Source of the DNA: a virus
IMG/VR virus record: IMGVR_UViG_3300004770_000100
Location: 1-25,879 of that record
Strand: one strand, 5' to 3'
Length of the DNA stretch: 25,879 bases
This document shows positions 8,854-17,021 of the stretch, piece after piece. How positions within the stretch are numbered: the first letter of the stretch is position 1; every line of letters begins with the position of its first letter. The notes beneath the pieces were generated by a model. That model did no database searches. It saw nothing but the letters and a program-made list of their open reading frames with translations, and had not been told where the DNA came from. The position numbers and the translations under genes are program-made.

Positions 8854-10218
8854 TTAAAATCCTAATACAAATTTGTATTGTTCTATACCATCAAAACTTC
8901 TTGTGATACCAGTTCTATTTTCGATGACCGACATATAACCAGAAAAACTAATAAAATCTGGCTGATTAACCGTTAATAATGTTCTTGCTGTTGCCGAACT
9001 ATTTCCATAAACAGTTGCGTTCAATATTGGAGTACCTGTTATATTTATGATGTGAACCACATTGGTTGCTGGATCAAAACTTAAAACTGTTCCAACATAT
9101 GTTGCAGTTTCTAATGATGATCCTTGATATACCAATTCATCGGAAACAAAAGAACCAAAACCTGAAGCCACAATTAAATCAGTAGATACTTTATATATTG
9201 ATCCATTAGCAAAACCAGGATATGTACTTTGTGCCATTGGATTAATTAATATACCAATTTGACGATAATCAATATCGGTGGGAATTACACCACCTTCAGA
9301 ACCACTAAATTCACAAGTAACCATTACATGCGAACAACCTAATTCCGAAATAGGATCGAAACCATGGCCACCAATAGGCGAAGAAGCCGTTTTTAATACA
9401 ACACCAGAACCTAAGGAACTAACAGCAGTAACTCCATAATTAATATAATTACTTCCTGGATTAGTTACAACAACCTCAGTAATTGCACCATTAGAAACTA
9501 CTGCTCTAGCAGCAGCGCCTGTGCCATTACCTGTAACTACAATAGAAACTGATGCGTTAGCTGGATCATATCCTGTTCCACCACTAACTACATTGATTAC
9601 CTCAATATCACCTGATCCAGCAGTAGTTTGCATTGGATTAGGAGTGTTATATCCAACTGGTATAGGCATCCAATCAACATCCATAAAATTCTTTTTTGTT
9701 CCGGCGTCAATGGTATACATGTATTTCCACTTATATCCATCGGCCCCAATATAAATGTTATCTGTTCCGTAACTTCCTGGTTGAAAGAAAGGTTCGTTTA
9801 CTGTACTAGCACGATTAGCATTCCATAAACACTTGAATACTTGGTCATATCTATTTCGAACATAAAATTGTAATACTATAAAACCATTTTGATCGAGTGC
9901 AAACATATCAATATCATCATCATAATAATCATATATTTGACTTGATTTCCAATCAATTCTTTGAATTACTGGAGAAATATCATTTGATGTAACATGCTTA
10001 GCAACAAAAATATTATTAAAAACGGATTTAATATATGCTTGATCTTGTGTTGGTGTTGGGGGAGTCAATTCATTGTCCCACGCATCAACTTTAGCTAAGA
10101 AAACGTATATGCTAGCGATTGTAGTACCTGAAACAGGCAATACCGCTGCGGGTGAATAATAAGTTTGCTCTACTTGAGCAACTCTTGATGCGTATGTTAG
10201 AAGGTCTTTATTTGCCAT
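8854..10218 (-). CDS. gp8: Baseplate wedge protein gp8
   Basis: A 454-aa protein; T4 gp8 is about 334 aa and forms a dimer in the baseplate wedge with gp7, gp10 and gp6. Visible gp8 features are the early 'IYVFLAKVDAWDNE' with 'PPTPTQDQ' (residues 37-60), 'VIQRIDWKSSQIYDYYDDD' (84-102), the 'DGYKWKYMYTI' strand (160-170), 'PIGGHGFDPISELG' (281-294), and the C-terminus 'ENRTGITRSFDGIEQYKFVL', which matches the usual gp8 ending. The extra length comes from inserted modules: a GxGY beta-module at about 203-262 and a 'VYQGSSLETATYVGTV' module at about 360-412, both also found in the 957-aa protein. It follows the 610-aa fibre-like gene by 10 bases. The AATAAATA before the start overlaps the upstream stop codon and is probably not a promoter. 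Confidence 0.9.
   Translation of the reverse strand: MANKDLLTYASRVAQVEQTYYSPAAVLPVSGTTIASIYVFLAKVDAWDNELTPPTPTQDQAYIKSVFNNIFVAKHVTSNDISPVIQRIDWKSSQIYDYYDDDIDMFALDQNGFIVLQFYVRNRYDQVFKCLWNANRASTVNEPFFQPGSYGTDNIYIGADGYKWKYMYTIDAGTKKNFMDVDWMPIPVGYNTPNPMQTTAGSGDIEVINVVSGGTGYDPANASVSIVVTGNGTGAAARAVVSNGAITEVVVTNPGSNYINYGVTAVSSLGSGVVLKTASSPIGGHGFDPISELGCSHVMVTCEFSGSEGGVIPTDIDYRQIGILINPMAQSTYPGFANGSIYKVSTDLIVASGFGSFVSDELVYQGSSLETATYVGTVLSFDPATNVVHIINITGTPILNATVYGNSSATARTLLTVNQPDFISFSGYMSVIENRTGITRSFDGIEQYKFVLGF
8983..9141 (-). other. 'VYQG' beta-module inside gp8
   Basis: Residues about 360-412 of gp8 read D-E-LVYQGSSLETATYVGTV and continue to a 'TGTPILNATVYGNSS' turn. The same order of elements (VYQGTSLSNTSYIATV and so on) occurs in the 957-aa protein at residues about 556-612. 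T4 gp8 is not known to have such an insert. Confidence 0.55.
9433..9612 (-). other. GxGY beta-module inside gp8
   Basis: Residues about 203-262 of gp8 carry 'VVSGGTGYDPA', 'VTGNGTGAAARAVV' and 'VVVTNPGSNYIN': a Gly-x-Gly-Tyr turn, a small-residue-rich strand, a central 'NGAIT' turn and a return to a second G-x-x-Y turn. The same plan recurs in gp6, the 957-aa protein and the DUF4815 protein. Confidence 0.6.
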
Positions 10219-10228
10219 GGTCTATTTA

Positions 10229-12061
10229 TTAAGCGTGGATGACAGAAACTAAAGTATTAGCTAACGTACCGTCAACACAGAAATACCTCGCACAAATAGT
10301 TGATGTACCTGGTATACTATAAGTAGTAGCATTTATTGTAGAATTAATAGCAGAAACGCCAGATGTATAGGTTTGATTAGTGCCTGCCGTATTTGTGATC
10401 CATAATTCAACTACTTTACCAATAGTATAATTAGTCATCGATACAACTAATCCTGTCGATGTTTGTGCTCTTAAAACTGAATTGTTTGCAAAATCAATAG
10501 TAATTGCTGTTTGAGCAGCAGGATAAACCAACGGAGTGTAAATGAACCCTTTAGCTGGATTAACATTACCCACAAAGGTGGCGGTTTCTCCGTTAAATAC
10601 TGCAATTTGAGATAATGTATTTGAGCCAATTCTAGTATTCCAGAATTGCAGCTGGGTACCTTTGGTGGTATCTGTAAAATTCTCGGCAGCAACAAAATCG
10701 ATTCTTGATTGGCCAAATTGACTAAAATTATTTGACCAACCGTTGCCAGACAATCTTAATAATATATCACCGTTTGCAGTTGCTAATGGAGAAACAGCAG
10801 AACCTCTAGCCGAACGACCTACATACACTGGATATGAATTTGCACCAAAAGCATCATTAACAATACGTGAAGATGTATTTGCAAATCCTGTGATTTGCAT
10901 CATATATCCTTGGTTCAAAGGTGATTGTGAATAACCTGTATTTGCTGATCCTGTAATTTTAAATGCTGGTGTGTTAGCAACATAGGGTACAGCGTTAATT
11001 GTAAATAATCCAGCAGCACCAACACCAAGTACTTGTATGTTACCGGAAATAGTTATATCTCCAGCAGTAATAACTCCATTGGTATTTGCCAAAGCATTAT
11101 TTGCTTTTAGGAAAGATGCTTGTGTAAAGGCTGAATTGGAACTAATCCAGGTATTTTGAGTTGTATTAATACCTGATAATAAAATAGTATTTGCACTAGC
11201 TGAATTGGCTTGAGCAAAAGCTGCTTGTGAAAAGGCTGAATTGGAACTAATCCAGGTATTTTGTGTAGCATCTACACCTTGAGTAACTACTGTATTTGCT
11301 TGTGATGAAGTAATTTGAGCATTAAATATTAATGCTTGAGTTTGAATTGTTGATACATTTGATTGTAATACACCTACTTGTGAATTTAGTGTTGTTATAC
11401 TAGAATTTCCAGTATTTGCTAATGCAAAAGCAGCTTGTGAATAAGAATTGGAAGCCGCAGCGGTTCTTTGTGTTGTTCCGTCACCGAAGGTAATACTTGT
11501 ACCTGTGTTCATTGACAAACCAGAGTAAGTCATTTTTACAACAACGTTTTGCGCTTGGCCACCACCAACCATAAATCTTAATTGTGTGCCTGTTGTTGTT
11601 GTGCCAATGGTTAAATTTCCACCATTTGCTCCCGGAGTACCCTGAACATATAAGTATCCATCAAGTGGATTAATTGCAGTGCCTATATTATTATATTCTA
11701 ATCCAGGTTGATAAAATTTGTTTGCATAACCCATATCAATGAAATTAGCTGAATCTGTACCACCAGAACCAGTATTGGCGGTTATGACTATATCCGCAGT
11801 ACCACCATCATTAATGTTTACTAAATTAGTTTGAACATATCCATCAGCAGCTGCTGAAAATTGAGCAATTGTATTGGGTAGATTTTGTTGAATTGCACCA
11901 ACATTAAGAATTTCATTCGAGTAAAGACCTTGAGCAATTGCGTGAGCGCTCATTCGGAAAGTTGTTTGACTTGGTATATCTACCCCTGCAAATACAGTAT
12001 TTGAAGTATTTGCATTAATTGTAGCTGCTAAAGGTAGTTGTGATATTTTTATTGTGGACAT
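10229..12061 (-). CDS. Fibre-like virion structural protein with SQAAFxxAN repeats
   Basis: A 610-aa protein. The N-terminus 'MSTIKISQLPLAATINANTS' resembles the baseplate- or virion-attachment segment of marine T4-like fibre proteins. Residues about 75-195 contain 'NINDGGTADIVITANTGSG', 'FIDMGY', 'DGYLYVQG' and 'GGNLTIGT', a beta-domain common in cyanophage fibres. Residues about 204-330 hold three 'AFxQAxFxxAN' repeats, two of them inside a long direct nucleotide repeat with 'QNTWISSNSAF'. The C-terminus ends 'CARYFCVDGTLANTLVSVI'. There is no S74 domain, so it is not self-cleaving in that way. It lies between the gene-7-position gene and gp8, unlike T4, where gene 8 follows gene 7 directly. 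It is probably a wedge-attached short fibre or whisker-like protein. The structural role is likely; the exact location in the virion is inferred. Confidence 0.7.
   Translation of the reverse strand: MSTIKISQLPLAATINANTSNTVFAGVDIPSQTTFRMSAHAIAQGLYSNEILNVGAIQQNLPNTIAQFSAAADGYVQTNLVNINDGGTADIVITANTGSGGTDSANFIDMGYANKFYQPGLEYNNIGTAINPLDGYLYVQGTPGANGGNLTIGTTTTGTQLRFMVGGGQAQNVVVKMTYSGLSMNTGTSITFGDGTTQRTAAASNSYSQAAFALANTGNSSITTLNSQVGVLQSNVSTIQTQALIFNAQITSSQANTVVTQGVDATQNTWISSNSAFSQAAFAQANSASANTILLSGINTTQNTWISSNSAFTQASFLKANNALANTNGVITAGDITISGNIQVLGVGAAGLFTINAVPYVANTPAFKITGSANTGYSQSPLNQGYMMQITGFANTSSRIVNDAFGANSYPVYVGRSARGSAVSPLATANGDILLRLSGNGWSNNFSQFGQSRIDFVAAENFTDTTKGTQLQFWNTRIGSNTLSQIAVFNGETATFVGNVNPAKGFIYTPLVYPAAQTAITIDFANNSVLRAQTSTGLVVSMTNYTIGKVVELWITNTAGTNQTYTSGVSAINSTINATTYSIPGTSTICARYFCVDGTLANTLVSVIHA
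11117..11158 (-). repeat. 42-bp direct repeat, copy 1
   Basis: This copy matches 11222-11263 with one mismatch at its ninth base; the last 33 bases are identical. On the minus strand it encodes QNTWISSNSAFTQAS in the 610-aa fibre-like protein. Confidence 0.9.
11222..11263 (-). repeat. 42-bp direct repeat, copy 2
   Basis: This copy starts 105 bases (35 codons) from copy 1, so recombination between copies would remove or add exactly 35 residues in frame. It encodes QNTWISSNSAFSQAA. Confidence 0.9.
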
Positions 12062-12069
12062 TTATTAAC

Positions 12070-14943
12070 CTAATCTAAAATGATTTGTGTTTCATCTTCT
12101 GTTGTAAGTGTGTTTCCGTTTTCATCAGTTAATACCGGTATGTTTACTTCACCTGTGGCACCAAATATTACTACTTTACCATCATCAGCAAAAAACGTTC
12201 TACTTACCGACATTAATGAATTTACTGAATTTGATAATGCGCCAGACAAATAAACAATATTATTATTATAATCAACCCCAGCTACCGTTTGTACTGAATT
12301 ATTTGCAATTAAAATTGTATCTGTGGCATATAAAATATCCTGTAACGGAATGTTAGGATTTTTATAGTTACCATTATTTACAATATTATATGAACCGGTT
12401 AGACTCGTTATATTTATATATGAATCTCCTGCATTAGCCGTAACATAGGCCACATTCGCAAAAGATAACCAAACGTTATCTCTTAAAGTAACCGTATTTG
12501 CACCAGGAGTGTTACCAATATGCGATGAGAGTATTTCAGAATAAACCTTTTGGCCTGTTGCCGTTGAGGTCATTTGTAAAGTATCTCCTACTAACATTAT
12601 CGCTTGTAAATTAGCAGAAGCAAGACCATTAAAGGTAACAATATTGGTACTGGTATTCACAAAATCGGATATCATTGTACCTGAAGAATAATTTGTTCCG
12701 GTATAATGTGGTAATGTATGAGCTTGTTTTAAATCACCAAAAACATTAAAGTTTGTAGACGCATTGGCTTTCATAGCATATCGACCAATTACTTGCATGC
12801 CCGTAGGATGTAACAAATCTAATAATGTGTTTCTATATTTGGAAATTTCTCTTTCTAATGTAAGTTCATATGTGTATTTGTTATATATTGTACTTTGTAA
12901 TACATCATATGAACTGAGTTGACCTGATGAATCCAAGTATTGACCAGAACTAATAGCCAAACCATTCAAGAAGGTTGTATTTGCCCTAGCACTACCATCA
13001 CCATAGGTAATTACACCAGTTGAATCATATCTTGCATTAGGGTTAATTGAAGTATATAAATTGGTTAAATTTAAATTAATATTCTTTGAAACTGATGCAG
13101 ATGAAACTACATGAAGTTGTTTTGCATATTGTGGCAAATTATTGTAATTGTAAACTCTAATATTGTAAATACTTTGTGTAGGATCAGAAAAACCTTGAAG
13201 AACTGTAATTGAATCTACTGTAGCAATATAACTTGTATTAGATAAACTTGTTCCTTGATAAACAATATCACCACGACTAGGTAAATTAGATACAGATACA
13301 TTACTCACAGCAATATCTTGAATCTTCAATGAAATAGTAGGGTTTGATATATAATCTGTTCCGAAATCACTAACAGAAATAGTACTAATAGTACCAATAC
13401 GATTGGTAATTGATGTAAATTTAGCTCCATCACCTAAAACACCCGGCACGTAAATTGAAGCATTTGATCCTGATACAGAATTTATTGTAACTACAGGCAA
13501 AGAGTTTAAGTTGTAACCTAAACCACCTAAAGGATACGGATGAGGTAATTGGCCATTGTTAGGATAAACATATCCTACTGTGGAAATTGCACCAGCAAAA
13601 TTAACTGAAGTTACATTAGCGTATGCGCCATATCCTGATCCTCCAGCAAAAACAATTTTATCACCTAGAGCGTATCCTGTTCCAGCATTAACGATTTGTA
13701 TCGGTGCCAACATTCCTAAAGTGTTTAAGTTTGAAGTTGATAGATCATCAACAGGAAATTGTGATAATGCAGTAATTCCAGGAGGTACACTTAAACCACC
13801 GCCACCATTTTGTAACAATATTGATGAAATTGGATATGTGGTTAATGAAGTAAAAGTAAAAGCATTTGCAAAAGAGGTATTTGCATTTGCTGAAAGATTA
13901 GTAGAGAAATAATAATTTGAATTTCCTAATGGAATGTTCTTTTTTATACCAATTGTATCAGTAGGGATAAGAGTAGCAACGGCAACTCCACTAGGAGATA
14001 ATGTTCCTACTACTGCAATAGGTGAAGCTCCACCTGGAGTAATATCAGAAAAAGAAATTATTGTATTGGGATAATTAGTATATCCATAACCACCATTATC
14101 AACAGTAATACGCTGAACCGAACCTGTAGTTGTTGTTCCTACAACCGCAGAGGCACCATGACCTGTATTGGAATTTAATCCTCCAATGAATACTAAAGGA
14201 TCACCCGGTTGGTAATAATTTCCTCGGTTACTTGGATCAATTTTAACTTGGCTAATCTGACCAATAACTTTTGCTCGTAACGGATTTCCATTAAAAAGAA
14301 CATCTTGATTGTTTGAATCTACCACACGAACATATTCACCAGATTCAAACAGTCTTTCAATATTGGAAATAAACACTTCCGTTTTTGCACCATCAAAAGT
14401 AGTTGCTTCTATGGTAGCGATTGATTTTGTGGATTCACCAACAATTCGATAATTAGCAATTAATAAGAAATTAGGATCATTTGTATTTAAATTCAAACTT
14501 TTAGCAACATACCAAGTACCAGCTGAAGCTTTTAGTACAGCAGATTCCGTAAAAAAGAAATCTACATCAGTATTATATAAAATACGAAATAAGAATTTAA
14601 ATGATGCGGGTGTACCTTTTGTTTGATATAGTTGTTTTGCTATTTTTATGACTTTAGATTTATCGGCCAGAATATCTGCTGGAAAGTAAGGCATAAAATC
14701 ATTATAAAAATAATCTATAAATTGATTAACAACTGAACTAGAACCTTGAGCTGCTTGCAATTCATCAATATCTTTATAACTTAATAGATTTTTTGATAAA
14801 TCCATTACACCATCTTGTTGTTCCATCCATTCATAATATGCTTGTAAAAACAAGACAAAATTGGCGTAATTAGGATCTTCTCGAACAAACGCAGGAAGTT
14901 GTGATGGTACTAAAAGCGAAGTTTTTTGATTACTTAGAATCAT
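12070..14943 (-). CDS. Large baseplate wedge protein in the gene 7 position
   Basis: A 957-aa protein encoded directly between gp6 (ATGA overlap) and the 610-aa gene that precedes gp8, that is, where T4 has gene 7 (1032 aa). The N-terminus with 'QLPAFVREDPNYANFVLFLQ', 'AYYEWMEQQDG' and 'TKGTPASFKFLFRILYNT' (residues 15-125) is a recognisable conserved domain of marine T4-like phages. The middle (about 232-541) contains at least three GxGY-type beta-modules, and residues 556-612 a 'VYQG' module. Residues 690-725, 'EISKYRNTLLDLLHPTGMQV', look like a conserved helical domain. I see no sequence match to T4 gp7 itself. I infer that it takes gp7's place in wedge assembly because of position and size. 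The baseplate role is well supported; equivalence to gp7 is not shown. Confidence 0.7.
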   Translation of the reverse strand: MILSNQKTSLLVPSQLPAFVREDPNYANFVLFLQAYYEWMEQQDGVMDLSKNLLSYKDIDELQAAQGSSSVVNQFIDYFYNDFMPYFPADILADKSKVIKIAKQLYQTKGTPASFKFLFRILYNTDVDFFFTESAVLKASAGTWYVAKSLNLNTNDPNFLLIANYRIVGESTKSIATIEATTFDGAKTEVFISNIERLFESGEYVRVVDSNNQDVLFNGNPLRAKVIGQISQVKIDPSNRGNYYQPGDPLVFIGGLNSNTGHGASAVVGTTTTGSVQRITVDNGGYGYTNYPNTIISFSDITPGGASPIAVVGTLSPSGVAVATLIPTDTIGIKKNIPLGNSNYYFSTNLSANANTSFANAFTFTSLTTYPISSILLQNGGGGLSVPPGITALSQFPVDDLSTSNLNTLGMLAPIQIVNAGTGYALGDKIVFAGGSGYGAYANVTSVNFAGAISTVGYVYPNNGQLPHPYPLGGLGYNLNSLPVVTINSVSGSNASIYVPGVLGDGAKFTSITNRIGTISTISVSDFGTDYISNPTISLKIQDIAVSNVSVSNLPSRGDIVYQGTSLSNTSYIATVDSITVLQGFSDPTQSIYNIRVYNYNNLPQYAKQLHVVSSASVSKNINLNLTNLYTSINPNARYDSTGVITYGDGSARANTTFLNGLAISSGQYLDSSGQLSSYDVLQSTIYNKYTYELTLEREISKYRNTLLDLLHPTGMQVIGRYAMKANASTNFNVFGDLKQAHTLPHYTGTNYSSGTMISDFVNTSTNIVTFNGLASANLQAIMLVGDTLQMTSTATGQKVYSEILSSHIGNTPGANTVTLRDNVWLSFANVAYVTANAGDSYINITSLTGSYNIVNNGNYKNPNIPLQDILYATDTILIANNSVQTVAGVDYNNNIVYLSGALSNSVNSLMSVSRTFFADDGKVVIFGATGEVNIPVLTDENGNTLTTEDETQIILD
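12411..12418 (-). promoter_or_regulatory. Possible internal late promoter (TATAAATA)
   Basis: A perfect minus-strand TATAAATA inside the 957-aa gene, about 350 bases before the start of the 610-aa fibre-like gene. It could raise expression of the fibre-like gene and those after it, but in AT-rich coding DNA such an octamer can arise by chance. Confidence 0.25.
13108..13278 (-). other. 'VYQG' beta-module inside the 957-aa protein
   Basis: Residues about 556-612 read 'SRGDIVYQGTSLSNTSYIAT' and continue through a 'VYNYNNLPQYAKQLHVVSS' segment. The order of elements parallels gp8 residues 360-412. Confidence 0.5.
13321..14250 (-). other. GxGY beta-module cluster inside the 957-aa protein
   Basis: Residues about 232-541. 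Units include 'VDNGGYGYTNYPNTIISF', 'IQIVNAGTGYALGDKIVF' followed by 'GGSGYGAYANVT', 'GGLGYNLNSLPVVTI', and 'VSDFGTDYISNPTISL'. Each pairs a G-x-G-Y turn with an alternating hydrophobic strand. Confidence 0.6.
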
Positions 14944-17021
14944 GAATTTATTTTAGCAATAACAGTAGCAACAACGGAAGCAGGATCAAAAGGATCAATT
15001 GTAATGATTCCGTCAAACGTTGATGAAATGATAGAAGTTGGGGCTGGTGTTGCTATAATAGATAATTGCCCTAGTGGATTATCGAGACCAACTGGATTAA
15101 AGTTGGCCAATGTAATAATTCCATTAAGGTAGTCAACTGTACCAATATTTGGATTTAATACTGTTTTCGCCTGTTCGGAATTATAATAATAGGTTCTTAG
15201 TGTGCCATATTGACCCTGTAATTTTACAGTAGCTGCGCCGTTTTGACCAGTCGTATCACCTGGTTGAGGTGCGATTGATATAACTGCGCTGGTGTAATTA
15301 TTACCCGAACTAATAACTTTGATGCCCGATAATGATCCACCACTAACAATAGCCGTTGCAACTGCACCAGAACCGTCACCTGAAATTTTAATTATTGGTG
15401 GATATTGATAACCAAACCCCGGATTAATAATTGAAATCGTATCAATACCAAAAGTAGATTGAGCAATTTCATCAATATACACTCCGGAAATTGTATTAGC
15501 TAAATTAGCTGGATTTAAAAAGCTCATACTAGGAGAATTTGAAATACCACTTAATATAGAACCTCTTTGTAAAGGAGTATTATAATATAAGTTGTAGGTA
15601 CTTGATGTTACTAGATTAGGATAGAACCTTTTTGATAATTGAACATTATATTGAGTTGATACAATAGATTGGTCATAATTGGTTACAGCAGTCAATAATT
15701 TATATGGTGAGAAACTCGAATTAAAACCATTGAGTGTGTTTATACCAAAGCTTTGAACTGCCGTAACAATACCAGACTGAATTTGTGAGGATGTTTGTGT
15801 AGTTTTACTAGGATCAAAAACTGCATTAATATTCAAATTAATATAAGTATAATCCGGATCTACAATATTAGGATTAACAGTTAATACTGAAATTGGTTGA
15901 ATAACTTCAGAAATTATTCTTTGTTTTTGTGATTGCGTTAAACTGTAGGCACCAGTTGGTTTTAAACAAATAAACGCTTGGCCATAAACAGGAGGATTAT
16001 TTTCTTCCCCACCCCATACATTAACCGCATCAAATGAAATTCCCAACGAATTCTGTTGAATTGCTGTGATGTAATCACTCTTAGTTACTGCACGGCCTTG
16101 TGATGCGTAGTTTTTAGGAGCTTGAAATTTAATAGAATCAATGGATTCTTTATTACCACCTGTTGTTGCTGGTGTTACTGAAATGACTGCTGACGGAGCA
16201 TGACCCGAAACCGTATTCATCAGAACAAAAGAATTTGCTCCGGCACCAGAGGTTCCCTCGGTGGAAAGATAACTAACAATTACAATGTTTCCATCTGATA
16301 GTTGTTGTCCTAGTATACCATCACCAAAATATATTTTGTAATTTCCATTCAAAGCTTCTTCCAAGAAATAAACTTGTGAGGTTGAAGTTAATGTTAACTC
16401 ATTAATTGCTGGATTAAAAACATTATATGAAGAATTGGTTAAAGAAGCTTGTACAATAACCTGTAATGTTGTGGTATCAATTGAAGCATCTGGTATTTCA
16501 AAAGTATATGTTGGATTTGTCGATGAAGCAACAGTAAAGTTGTATGTTGCCGGAACACCCTGTTTAATTGCTATATTATTAAATGTTGCAGTATTTGAAA
16601 TTACAGGTACCGTACAAGCATCGGGATTAACAAAAGTATAGTTTACTCCTTTAATTGATGCTGATGCAAAATTTTGATATGCTGGTAATGTAAAAGACCC
16701 TGGTGCAACATTTTTGAATATAATATTAACGGTTGCAGTAGGTGTAATTGCTGATTTTGGTGTATATCCCAGTATTTTTGCTTGAGAAACAACAGAACTT
16801 CTTTGAGTAGCCGAATCCAAAAACATCTCATTGGCAACCATATTTAAATAATAAGCATTATATTGTGTATTATATGCTAAAAGGTCAATAAGTGTGTTTA
16901 ATGTAGAACCTTCAAAATTATAATCTTTAAAGGTGTCTTGGCTTTTCAGAAAAGTAGTAAAACTACCTTTGAGTGTATCAAAATCTAGATTTGTGACTTG
17001 TGTATTGGTATTAGCGGCCAT
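14940..17021 (-). CDS. gp6: Baseplate wedge protein gp6 (baseplate J family)
   Basis: A 693-aa protein (T4 gp6 is 660 aa). gp6 dimers form the ring that ties wedges together around the hub and transmits the trigger for sheath contraction. The N-terminus 'LKGSFTTFLKSQDTFKDYNF' with 'LIDLLAYNTQYNAYYLNM' and 'FLDSATQRSSVVSQAKILGY' is diagnostic of gp6 in this phage group. 'YFGDGILGQQLSDGNIV' (residues 231-247), followed by a Gly/Ala-rich turn, is the baseplate J (gpJ/gp6) core motif. A GxGY beta-module sits at about 526-602, before the C-terminal 'GTVDYLNGIITLANF' domain. The start overlaps the gp25 stop as TAATG and its end overlaps the next gene as ATGA, so gp25, gp6 and the gene-7-position protein are translationally coupled. 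Confidence 0.93.
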   Translation of the reverse strand: MAANTNTQVTNLDFDTLKGSFTTFLKSQDTFKDYNFEGSTLNTLIDLLAYNTQYNAYYLNMVANEMFLDSATQRSSVVSQAKILGYTPKSAITPTATVNIIFKNVAPGSFTLPAYQNFASASIKGVNYTFVNPDACTVPVISNTATFNNIAIKQGVPATYNFTVASSTNPTYTFEIPDASIDTTTLQVIVQASLTNSSYNVFNPAINELTLTSTSQVYFLEEALNGNYKIYFGDGILGQQLSDGNIVIVSYLSTEGTSGAGANSFVLMNTVSGHAPSAVISVTPATTGGNKESIDSIKFQAPKNYASQGRAVTKSDYITAIQQNSLGISFDAVNVWGGEENNPPVYGQAFICLKPTGAYSLTQSQKQRIISEVIQPISVLTVNPNIVDPDYTYINLNINAVFDPSKTTQTSSQIQSGIVTAVQSFGINTLNGFNSSFSPYKLLTAVTNYDQSIVSTQYNVQLSKRFYPNLVTSSTYNLYYNTPLQRGSILSGISNSPSMSFLNPANLANTISGVYIDEIAQSTFGIDTISIINPGFGYQYPPIIKISGDGSGAVATAIVSGGSLSGIKVISSGNNYTSAVISIAPQPGDTTGQNGAATVKLQGQYGTLRTYYYNSEQAKTVLNPNIGTVDYLNGIITLANFNPVGLDNPLGQLSIIATPAPTSIISSTFDGIITIDPFDPASVVATVIAKINS
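15216..15446 (-). other. GxGY beta-module inside gp6
   Basis: Residues about 526-602: 'ISIINPGFGYQYPPIIKI' then 'SGDGSGAVATAIVSGGSLSG' then 'IKVISSGNNYTSAVISI'. This is the clearest single copy of the module in the window and shows one full period. Confidence 0.65.

Noticed and set aside
9042-9049. CATAAATA on the minus strand within gp8, about 200 bases before the DUF4815 gene
   Set aside because: It is a single near-match in AT-rich coding sequence with no leader or spacing like the two better sites.
10223-10230. AATAAATA just before gp8, as a late promoter
   Set aside because: It overlaps the stop codon of the upstream gene and lies 4 bases from the ATG, which is too close for a leader. 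It is an AT-rich stop-plus-spacer in a tightly packed operon.
13580-13912. Antisense open frame of 110 codons opposite the 957-aa gene
   Set aside because: It lies wholly within a well-supported coding region on the other strand, has no ribosome site, and its Pro/Ala-rich translation mirrors the Gly/Ser/Asn-rich repeats opposite.
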